Shown piece after piece: positions 14,597 to 21,723 of a DNA stretch of 64,000 nucleotides. The DNA is from Vicinamibacteria bacterium (lineage in GTDB: Bacteria > Acidobacteriota > Vicinamibacteria > Fen-336): NCBI GenBank assembly GCA_025994075.1, contig JAMQGV010000037.1, forward strand, positions 17,506 through 81,505, in the 5' to 3' direction. A program made the translations under genes and the position numbers. The notes beneath the pieces were generated by a model. It searched no databases. It was given only the letters and a program-made list of their open reading frames with translations, and was not told where the DNA came from. The stretch's first letter is position 1; every line of letters starts with the position of its first letter.

Positions 14597-16716
14597 GCGA
14601 GACCCCGCGGCCGCTGCCTCGCGCGCTCGGCAAGTACGAGCTGCGGGCGGTGCTCGGCAGCGGGGCGATGGGCACGGTCTACGCGGCCCACGACCAGAGC
14701 CTCGACCGCACGGTCGCGCTCAAGCTGCTGTCGCCCGCGCTGCTCGGCCGCGCCGACGCGATCGCGCGCTTCGAGCGCGAGGCGCGCGCGGCCGCCCGCC
14801 TGACCCACCCGGGGATCGTCACCGTCTACGAGCTCGGCCACGGCGACGAGGGACCGTTCATCGCGATGGAGCTGCTCGACGGCGTCGACCTCGCCGCGGC
14901 GATCGCCGAGCGGCGGCTTCAGCCCGGGCTGCGGCTGCGGCTGATGGTCGACGTCTGCCGCGCCCTCGACTTCGCCCACAAGCGCGGCGTGATCCACCGC
15001 GACGTCAAGCCGGCCAACATCCGGCTGACGGCGGACGGCTCCGTGAAGCTCGTCGATTTCGGCATCGCCCGGCTGCGCGACTCGCACCTGACGCAGACCG
15101 GAATCGTGCTCGGCACCCCGCAGTACATGAGCCCCGAGGTGCTGCGCGGCGCCGCCGTCGACCTGCGCGCGGACATGTGGGCGGCCGGCGTCGTGCTCCA
15201 CGAGCTGCTGGTCGGGCGCTGCCCGTTCGAGGCCGACTCGGTCGCCTCGCTCGCCTACAAGATCGTTCACGAGCCGTTCGTGCCGCCGCCGCTCTCGGCC
15301 CTCGAGGCCCCGCGCGAGGTGGCCGACGTGATCGAGCGGGCGCTGCGCAAGGCACCGGAGCAGCGCTTCCTCGACATGGCCGAGATGGCGTCGGCGCTGG
15401 CCCTGGCGGCACGACTCTCGGCGCCCGTGGAGCCGGCGCTGGCCCCGGCCGACCGCGCGGCGCAGGCGCGGCAGGCGCTGGACGACGCGCGGCGGAAGGT
15501 GGCCGCTGGCGCTCTCGACGGCGCGCTGGCTGCGGCGCGGCGCGCGCAGGCGCTCGACGCCGGGTTGTCCGAGGCGGCGGCGCTCGTCGGCCAGATCGAG
15601 GAGCTGATGGACGCGGCCCCCACGGTGCGCGTCGCGGCGTCACCCGTTCCCGCCTCGCCGCCGCCAGCGAACTCCCCGGCGGCCGCTCGCGCGGCCGCGC
15701 CACGACCGCCGGCTCCCCCACCGCTGCCGGACCAGCCGGCGCACGCCGCGCCGGTGGCTCGCCCGCCTGCCCCTCGGCCCCCGTCTGCGGACGAGCCCGC
15801 GCGGCCGCGCCAGGCGAGCGCGCTGCGCGAGGCGGTCGTCTTCGGCGAAGCTCCCGGCAGCCACGGCGCCCTGCTCGCTTCCGACGGCGAACGGCTGGTG
15901 CTGGCAGGCGCCGACGGCGCGCTGCGGGTGTGGAGCCTCGCGCGCCGCGAACGACTGCTGACGCTGCGCACCGAGATGCACCGGCGCACCAGCCGCGAGG
16001 CGATCGCGGTCGCGCTGGCGATCTCCGCCGACGGCCGCTGGCTGGCCTCGGGCCACGTCGACGGCGCGGTCCGGCTGTGGGACCTCGAGGGCGGCGCCGA
16101 GCTGGCGTGCCGGCTGCGCCACGACGCCTCGGTACCCGCGCTCGCCTTCTCGCCGGACGGCGCGACGCTGGCCTCGGGCGGGCTCGACGCCACGCTCAAG
16201 CTGTGGGACCTCGAGGGGGCCCGCGCGGGCGACGCGCGCCGCGAACTGCTGCGGCAGCCGGCGCCGGTGACGGCGATCGCGTGGGTCGGCGACGAACTGG
16301 TCACGGGCCATGCGAACCGCGTGCTGCGGGTGCTCGACGGCGGCTCTCGGCGGCTGCTCGCCACCCTGCGCGGGCCGGAAGGCGCGATCGCCCACATCGC
16401 CGCGGACCCGCGCGCGCACTGGATCGCGGTCGCCAGCCAGGACCGCGACGTCACCGTGTTCGACCTCGAGCGCCGCGCGCCCGTCGCCCGGCTCGGGCTG
16501 CCGCGGCGCCCGGCCTCCGGCCTCGCCCTCGCGGACGGACTGCTGGCGATCGCGAACCTCGAGCACGGCGTGCCGCTGTGGGACCTGCGGGCGGCGCCGC
16601 CATCGTCGACGACGGCGTGGGCCGGAGCGGGCGAGTCCTGCGTCGCGGTGGCGCTGCCGCCGCGCGGTCTGGCCGCTGTGCTGCAGGACGGTCGCGTGCG
16701 GCTGTTCACGGCCTGA
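14593..16716 (+). CDS. Ser/Thr protein kinase with C-terminal WD40 propeller
   Basis: 707 residues; GTG start overlapping the rnd stop. The Hanks-type kinase (residues 15-275) is intact: LGSGAMGTVY, K44, HRD 135-137, DFG 155-157, LGTPQYMSPE. A helical segment (about 285-335) resembles a single TPR-like hairpin. A Pro/Ala-rich linker runs to about 410. Then come at least six WD40 blades (VRLWDLEG, LKLWDLEG, VPLWDL) to the C-terminus. No TM helix is present, so it is cytoplasmic, unlike many bacterial kinases. The propeller probably recruits substrates. Confidence 0.88.
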   Translation: MSETPRPLPRALGKYELRAVLGSGAMGTVYAAHDQSLDRTVALKLLSPALLGRADAIARFEREARAAARLTHPGIVTVYELGHGDEGPFIAMELLDGVDLAAAIAERRLQPGLRLRLMVDVCRALDFAHKRGVIHRDVKPANIRLTADGSVKLVDFGIARLRDSHLTQTGIVLGTPQYMSPEVLRGAAVDLRADMWAAGVVLHELLVGRCPFEADSVASLAYKIVHEPFVPPPLSALEAPREVADVIERALRKAPEQRFLDMAEMASALALAARLSAPVEPALAPADRAAQARQALDDARRKVAAGALDGALAAARRAQALDAGLSEAAALVGQIEELMDAAPTVRVAASPVPASPPPANSPAAARAAAPRPPAPPPLPDQPAHAAPVARPPAPRPPSADEPARPRQASALREAVVFGEAPGSHGALLASDGERLVLAGADGALRVWSLARRERLLTLRTEMHRRTSREAIAVALAISADGRWLASGHVDGAVRLWDLEGGAELACRLRHDASVPALAFSPDGATLASGGLDATLKLWDLEGARAGDARRELLRQPAPVTAIAWVGDELVTGHANRVLRVLDGGSRRLLATLRGPEGAIAHIAADPRAHWIAVASQDRDVTVFDLERRAPVARLGLPRRPASGLALADGLLAIANLEHGVPLWDLRAAPPSSTTAWAGAGESCVAVALPPRGLAAVLQDGRVRLFTA

Positions 16717-16754
16717 GCCCTCCGGCGCGTTCGGCGCGGAACAGGTGTCGGCGC

Positions 16755-16760
16755 TAACAT
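16755..16760 (+). promoter_or_regulatory. Candidate -10 element (TAACAT) giving a leaderless transcript
   Basis: TAACAT ends 6 bases before ATG 16767 of the deoxyhypusine synthase-like gene. No SD lies between them. Confidence 0.45.
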
Positions 16761-16766
16761 TGCGCC

Positions 16767-17831
16767 ATGCATCGCGACTTCCACGACGGGCGCCACGACG
16801 GGCTGGTCGCCCTGGAGAGCCTCGACCTCGACAAGGTGACGTCGTTCGCCGGCCTGCTGAAGGCGATGTCGCGCACGGCGTTCAGCGGCCGCTCGCTGGG
16901 CGAGGCGCTCGAGGTCACGACCGCGATGGTCAAGGACCCCGACTGCAAGGTGGTCCTCACCCTGTCGGGCGCGATGACGATCGCCAAGATGGGCAAGGTC
17001 ATCCAGAAGATGATCGACACCGGCATGGTGCAGGCCGTGGTGTCCACCGGCGCGCTGATGGCGCACGGCATGTCCGAGGCGGTCGGCCTCGTCCACTACC
17101 GCCACGACCCGCGGATGACGGACGAGGAGCTGTTCGACAAGGGTTACAACCGCGTCTACGACACGCTCGAGATGGAGGCGAACCTCAACTACGTCGAGGA
17201 GTTCACCTCGAAGACGCTGAAGACGCTCGAGGGCGAGAGCGAGTTGTCGTCCGAGCTGATCTGCCGGGCGCTCGGCAAGATGCTCTCCGAGGACCCCCAC
17301 GGCCAGGGCGTGCTGCGCAGCGCGTACCTGAAGGGCGTGCCGGTCTACGTGCCCGCCTTCACGGACTCGGAACTGGGCCTCGACCTGTCGACCTGGGCGA
17401 TGCGGCTGGCGCTGAAGGGCGAGCAGCCGAAGGACCCGAAGGACGTGTTCGGCTTCCTGCCGCGCTACAACCCGTACCGCGACCTGTCGAGCTTCGCGCG
17501 CTTCGCGCTCGACGCGAAGAAGCTCGGCATCTTCACGATCGGCGGCGGCGTCCCGCGCAACTGGGCGCAGGAAGTCGGCCCCTACGTCGACATCACCAAT
17601 CACCGCCTCGGCCTCGACCTGGTGCCGCCGCGTTACACCTACGCGGTGCGCATCTGCCCGGAGCCCGTCCACTGGGGCGGGCTGTCGGGCTGCACGTACT
17701 CCGAGGGCGTGAGCTGGGGCAAGTTCGTGCCGCCCGCGGAGGGGGGCCGCTTCGCCGAGGTCTTCGCCGACGCGACCACGGTGTGGCCGCTGCTGATCAA
17801 GGGCGCGCTGGAGGAACTGGGCCTCTCCTGA
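16767..17831 (+). CDS. Deoxyhypusine synthase-like protein
   Basis: 354 residues, full length for the family. Deoxyhypusine synthase uses NAD and spermidine to transfer an aminobutyl group onto a lysine of eIF5A. Bacteria lack eIF5A, and bacterial homologues are thought to make homospermidine or related polyamines. NAD-binding features are visible (VVLTLSGAMT, VVSTGALMAHG, FTIGGGVPRNWAQ), and GVSWGK retains the catalytic lysine (K319), so it is likely active. The first gene of a tight run with a secreted nuclease (13-base gap) and a REC-DUF4388 protein. Substrate is inference. Confidence 0.85.
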   Translation: MHRDFHDGRHDGLVALESLDLDKVTSFAGLLKAMSRTAFSGRSLGEALEVTTAMVKDPDCKVVLTLSGAMTIAKMGKVIQKMIDTGMVQAVVSTGALMAHGMSEAVGLVHYRHDPRMTDEELFDKGYNRVYDTLEMEANLNYVEEFTSKTLKTLEGESELSSELICRALGKMLSEDPHGQGVLRSAYLKGVPVYVPAFTDSELGLDLSTWAMRLALKGEQPKDPKDVFGFLPRYNPYRDLSSFARFALDAKKLGIFTIGGGVPRNWAQEVGPYVDITNHRLGLDLVPPRYTYAVRICPEPVHWGGLSGCTYSEGVSWGKFVPPAEGGRFAEVFADATTVWPLLIKGALEELGLS

Positions 17832-17844
17832 GGCCCGCGACGTC

Positions 17845-19464
17845 ATGAAGCTCTCCCCGCTGCTGCTCGGCCTGGTCGCGCTGCTCGGCGCGTCCGCCGC
17901 CGGCGCGCAGACGCCGTGCGCGATCCAGGGCTCGGGCACCAGCTCGACGCTGCAGGGCAGCCGCGCGACGACCAGCGGCGTGGCGACGGCCGACTTCACG
18001 AACTCGGCGCTGCAGGGCTTCTTCCTGCTGGACCCGGCCTGCGACACCGACCCGGCGACGAGCAACGCGCTGTTCGTGTCCACGGGCAGCCGGCGAGCGA
18101 GCGCGCCCGTCGGTCACCGCGTCACCGTCGTCGGGCGCGTCGTCGAGTGGTTCGGCATGACCGCGCTCGAGCTCGAGAGCGTGACCGACAACGGCGCATT
18201 CCCCGGCGTGCTCGAGGTCGCGAGCCTGGACGTGCCGGCCGACGCCGCCGCTGCCGCGGCCTACCTCGAGGCGCGCGAGGGCATGCTGGTGGCCCCGAGC
18301 CGGCTCCGCGTCGTCGCCGCCACCAACCACTACGGCGAGGCCTGGACGCTGCCGGAGAGCGCCGGCATCGACCGCCTGTTCCGCGGCGCCGACGACCCGC
18401 GCAAGCTGGGTCTCGCGGCGCCCGCCGGCTGGCTGCCGCTCGACCACGGTGACCGGGTGTCCGGCACCAGCGGCGTGCTGGCCTTCACCTACGGCGCCTG
18501 GAAGCTGCTGCTGCCCGCCGGGCGCACGCCGAACGTCGAGAAGAGCGGCCTGCAGCCGCCGGCCCGCGCCACCGGTACCGGCGACCCGCTGACGATCGCG
18601 TTCTGGAACGTCGAGAACCTCTTCGACGCGGCGGACGATCCCGGCAAGGAGGACACGGTCGTGGCGCCGGGCGATTACGCGGCCGGCCTCGCCCGCCGCG
18701 CCCGCCAGGTCGCCTCGGCGCTGGGCCTGCCCGACCTGCTCGCGGTGGCGGAGGCGGAGAACCTCGGCGTGCTGCAGGACCTCGCGAACCAGGCCGAACT
18801 CCTGGCCGTCGGCTACCGGCCGGTGCTAGTCGAAGGGCCCGACGGGCGCGGCATCGACGTCGGCGCCCTGTACAACCCCGCGCGCCTGGAGCTGCGGTCT
18901 TTCGAGGCGCGCCAGAGCTGCACGGGTACCGATCCTGGCACGGGCCTCGCCTGCCCGTCCGGCGCCGGCTTCGCGCTGTTCGCGCGGCCGCCGCTGGTCG
19001 TCCAGCTCACGGTGATCGCGACCGGCGAACGCCTCGCCCTGATCGTCAACCACTTCAAGGCCCAGGACGCGAGCACGACCACCGACGAGAACCTGCGCGC
19101 CGCCCAGGCCGAGGCCGTGCGCCTGCTGGCGGCGGAGTTGAAGGCCGCCGACCCGACGCTCTCGGTGATCGTCGCCGGCGACCTCAACGACTTCGAGGAC
19201 TCGCCGACGCTCGCCGGGCTCCTCGCCGGCGGTGCGCTCGTCGACCTCACCGCCCGCGCAGCCGGCGGGCGTGCCTACACGTACGCGTTCGACGGCCTGG
19301 CCCAGGTGCTCGACTACGTGCTGGTCGACGCTGCGCTGCAGGGCCGGGTCGAGGAGTTCGTGCCGGTGCACTCGAACGTCGACTTCGGCGCGCCGGCGCC
19401 GGGCACCGACGCGGTCCGCGCCTCCGACCACGACGCCGTCCTGCTGCGGCTGCGCCTGCGCTAG
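17845..19464 (+). CDS. Secreted endonuclease/exonuclease/phosphatase-family nuclease
   Basis: 539 residues. Signal peptide (about 1-21, ending AGAQ). An N-terminal OB-like/lamin-tail type region (about 25-235) leads into the EEP metal-dependent hydrolase domain from about 245: TIAFWNVENLFD (Asn), VAEAEN (catalytic Glu), VNHFKAQD, VAGDLNDFEDS (Asp/Asn) and ASDHDAVL (His). This layout matches extracellular DNases of the ExeM/NucH type that degrade environmental or biofilm DNA. The ATG has TGAGG upstream. It is 6 bases from the next gene. Confidence 0.82.
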   Translation: MKLSPLLLGLVALLGASAAGAQTPCAIQGSGTSSTLQGSRATTSGVATADFTNSALQGFFLLDPACDTDPATSNALFVSTGSRRASAPVGHRVTVVGRVVEWFGMTALELESVTDNGAFPGVLEVASLDVPADAAAAAAYLEAREGMLVAPSRLRVVAATNHYGEAWTLPESAGIDRLFRGADDPRKLGLAAPAGWLPLDHGDRVSGTSGVLAFTYGAWKLLLPAGRTPNVEKSGLQPPARATGTGDPLTIAFWNVENLFDAADDPGKEDTVVAPGDYAAGLARRARQVASALGLPDLLAVAEAENLGVLQDLANQAELLAVGYRPVLVEGPDGRGIDVGALYNPARLELRSFEARQSCTGTDPGTGLACPSGAGFALFARPPLVVQLTVIATGERLALIVNHFKAQDASTTTDENLRAAQAEAVRLLAAELKAADPTLSVIVAGDLNDFEDSPTLAGLLAGGALVDLTARAAGGRAYTYAFDGLAQVLDYVLVDAALQGRVEEFVPVHSNVDFGAPAPGTDAVRASDHDAVLLRLRLR

Positions 19465-19470
19465 CGCGCC

Positions 19471-20985
19471 ATGGCCCGCATCCTGGTCGTCGACGACGAG
19501 CCGGTCCAGCTCCGCGTCTCCGCCGCGACTCTCGGCAAGGCCGGCCACGCGGTGATGACCACCGACGACGCCCACCTCGCGGTCACCCTGGCCGCTCGCG
19601 AGCAGCCCGAGCTGATCGTGCTCGACCTGCTGATGCCGGGCCTGACCGGCTTCGAGATCACGTCGGAGCTGCGCCGCGACGAGCGCACGCGCGGCATCCC
19701 GGTGCTGTTCGTCTCCTCCGCCGACAGCCCCGAGGACCGCGTGCGCGGCCTGCGCTCGGGCGGCGACGACTACCTGGTCAAGCCTTTCGCGGGCGACGAG
19801 CTGGTGATCCGCGCCGAGCGCCTGCTCGGCGCGGAGCGCGGCGACGACTGCCTCTCCGGGCGCCTCGGGGCCTACACGGTGTGGGACCTGTTGCAGCACC
19901 TCGAGCACTCGCGGCTGTCGGGCCGGCTGGTGGTCCAGAGCCCCGACGGCCGCGCCGAGCTGCGGCTGAAGGACGGCGCCGCGCTGAGCGCGCACTTCTC
20001 GCCGTGGTCGGGCCGCGAGGCGGTGCTGGCCCTGCTCGGCCAGCGCGAAGGCCGCTTCTCGTTCGAGTCGATCCGCGAGGCCGACCCGCCGGCGAACCCC
20101 GCCGAGTTCCCGCTGCCGCTGCAGGACGTGATGCTGGAGGCGAGCACGCTGATCGACGAGCTGGGCCTGCGCCGCGGCGATCTGCCCGAGCCGTTCACGC
20201 CGCTGCGGGCGGCCGCTGGCGCCAGCACGCGCTGGGAGGAGCGCTACTCCTCGCTGCCGATCGAGGCGGTGCTCGAGCGCGCGGGGCGGCCGGAGGCGAC
20301 CAGCCTCGAGGCCCTGCGCCGCGCCCGCATCGCCCCGGTCCTGCGCCTCGACCTGGCGGTCGCGCTGCTCGTCGAACGCGGGCTGCTCGACGCCGGCGTC
20401 GGCCAGCGGCGGCTGCCGACCGGCGCCCACGACCTGACCGGGCTGCGCGTCAACTCGTTCCTGCGCGAGGAGGACGAGGGCGCCCGCGACGTGATGGCGC
20501 TGGCGCTGCTGCAGAAGCGCTCGCTCGGCTCGGTCCACGTGCTGCTGCTCGCCGAGCCGGGCGCGTGGAAGGGCGTCGTCGACCCGTTCTCGGCGGTGCC
20601 CGTCGACGAGCGCACGCGGCCGTGGCGCATCCTCGGCGAGATGCTCGCCACCAAGGGCAGCGGCACCGCGGTGCTGCGCCGCCCCGAGGGCCTCGTCTCC
20701 GTCCACGTGCAGCCGCTGCCCGACAGCCCCAACCCGTCGATCGCGGTGTTCCCGCTGTGCACGGGCGTCGCGCTGTGCCTCGGCGGCGGCTCCGACCGCG
20801 CGGCCCAGGCGGTGATCACGCGGCTCGAGTCCTCCGACCGCGAGCACCGCGGCCTGCTGCTGGGCCCGCCCGCGGAGGCCGACCGCGCGGCCCGCCTGCT
20901 GCGCGGCACGAAGCGCTGGCGCTTCCACGACACGGTCCCGACGACCGTGCCGCGCTGGCTGACGCTGTTCAACCCGACGAACTGA
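19471..20985 (+). CDS. Response regulator with DUF4388 and uncharacterised C-terminal region
   Basis: 504 residues. Residues 1-118 are a receiver (DD near residue 8, phospho-Asp D52 in VLDLLMP, K104 in LVKPF). Residues about 125-240 match the DUF4388/PatA-N type (LSGRLGAYTVWDLLQHLEHSR is a typical opening). Residues about 250-504 show no motif I recognise. DUF4388 proteins are output modules of social or gliding bacteria; the role here is not known. The 3' end overlaps the convergent thioesterase gene by 17 bases. Confidence 0.75.
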   Translation: MARILVVDDEPVQLRVSAATLGKAGHAVMTTDDAHLAVTLAAREQPELIVLDLLMPGLTGFEITSELRRDERTRGIPVLFVSSADSPEDRVRGLRSGGDDYLVKPFAGDELVIRAERLLGAERGDDCLSGRLGAYTVWDLLQHLEHSRLSGRLVVQSPDGRAELRLKDGAALSAHFSPWSGREAVLALLGQREGRFSFESIREADPPANPAEFPLPLQDVMLEASTLIDELGLRRGDLPEPFTPLRAAAGASTRWEERYSSLPIEAVLERAGRPEATSLEALRRARIAPVLRLDLAVALLVERGLLDAGVGQRRLPTGAHDLTGLRVNSFLREEDEGARDVMALALLQKRSLGSVHVLLLAEPGAWKGVVDPFSAVPVDERTRPWRILGEMLATKGSGTAVLRRPEGLVSVHVQPLPDSPNPSIAVFPLCTGVALCLGGGSDRAAQAVITRLESSDREHRGLLLGPPAEADRAARLLRGTKRWRFHDTVPTTVPRWLTLFNPTN

Positions 20986-21382
20986 CCGAGACCCGGGCCC
21001 GCAGCGCGCCGTCGACCCGCTTCAGCCGCCCGCTCGCCGGATCGATCGGCGCCCACAGCGTCCTCGCCCGCGCCAGCAGCACGCCGTCGTCCTGCCGCAC
21101 GATCTCGGTGTGGCGCTCGAACGTCGCGCTGGTCGCCTGCCCCACCCACGTCCGCAGCGCGACGGCTTCCCCGGCGAACGCGGGCCTCCGATAGTCGATC
21201 TCGTGCCGCACGACGACCCACGCGACCGCGGCCTGCTCCTCGGCCGTGGCCAGCACCCGCCAGTGCGCGATCGCCACGTCCTGCACCCAGCGCAGGTACA
21301 CGAGGTTGTTGACGTGCCCGAGCTGGTCGATGTCGGAAGCCTCGACCCGCGTCAGCAGCTCGTACTTCGCCGGCTCGTCCAT
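20969..21382 (-). CDS. Acyl-CoA thioesterase (hot-dog, 4HBT/YbgC-like)
   Basis: 137 residues from ATG 21382; the much longer upstream frame is antisense to other genes. A hot-dog thioesterase with the catalytic signature DIDQLGHVNNLVYLRW and R-x-Y at IDYRRPAF. It hydrolyses an acyl-CoA or acyl-ACP thioester in the cytoplasm; chain length unknown. TAGGAT lies 8 bases upstream of the start. Confidence 0.82.
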   Translation of the reverse strand: MDEPAKYELLTRVEASDIDQLGHVNNLVYLRWVQDVAIAHWRVLATAEEQAAVAWVVVRHEIDYRRPAFAGEAVALRTWVGQATSATFERHTEIVRQDDGVLLARARTLWAPIDPASGRLKRVDGALRARVSVSSSG

Positions 21383-21390
21383 GCGTGCGC

Positions 21391-21396
21391 ATCCTA
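21391..21396 (-). promoter_or_regulatory. Candidate -10 element (TAGGAT) of the thioesterase gene
   Basis: TAGGAT on the minus strand ends 8 bases before ATG 21382, without an SD. It is the same hexamer as in front of the M50-like gene. Confidence 0.4.
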
Positions 21397-21424
21397 GCGG
21401 TCCCGGCGGCCCGGTTCGAGGGCT

Positions 21425-21538
21425 CCGCAGGCGGGTTCGACTGCGACCCGCGCGGCTCGCGGCACAGGCGGCTCGACGGCGACCTGCGCGGCGAGCGCCG
21501 CAGGCGGTCCGCTGTCGGGCCGCGCGGTCCCGGCGCGA
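21425..21538. repeat. Three imperfect ~36-base tandem repeats upstream of tRNA-Leu
   Basis: The motif CAGGCGG recurs with starts 36-38 bases apart (AGGCGG at 21429, 21466 and 21502), each followed by a related GC-rich tract (TCGACTGCGAC, TCGACGGCGAC, CCGCTGTCGGG, then CGCGCGG or GCGCGG). This fills most of the 245-base gap between the thioesterase start and tRNA-Leu. No plausible gene is seen here. Confidence 0.45.
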
Positions 21539-21576
21539 CCGGCTCGGCCACGACGACGAACCACGACGCAGTCGGT

Positions 21577-21606
21577 TTGACAGGCCTGCGTCCCGCGCCC
21601 TACGAT
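21577..21606 (+). promoter_or_regulatory. Promoter of tRNA-Leu(GAG)
   Basis: A perfect -35 TTGACA at 21577-21582, an 18-base spacer and -10 TACGAT at 21601-21606. The expected start is near 21613, about 15 bases before the mature 5' end. Confidence 0.7.
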
Positions 21607-21627
21607 TCGGGTTCGCCGCACTCCGGT

Positions 21628-21712
21628 GCCGGAGTGGTGGAATTGGCAGACACGCACGTTTGAGGGGCGTGTGGGTAAAACCGTGCGGGTTCGAGTCCCG
21701 CCTCCGGCACCA
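21628..21712 (+). tRNA. tRNA-Leu(GAG)
   Basis: 85 nt including an encoded CCA. The acceptor stem GCCGGAG pairs with CTCCGGC, with discriminator A. The D-arm carries TGGCAGAC. The anticodon stem CACGT/GCGTG holds loop TTGAGGG with anticodon GAG at 21662-21664. The variable arm is longer than in class I tRNAs, and the T-arm is GCGGG-TTCGAGT-CCCGC. It decodes CUC/CUU leucine codons. Confidence 0.96.
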
Positions 21713-21723
21713 GCGCTTCCCCC

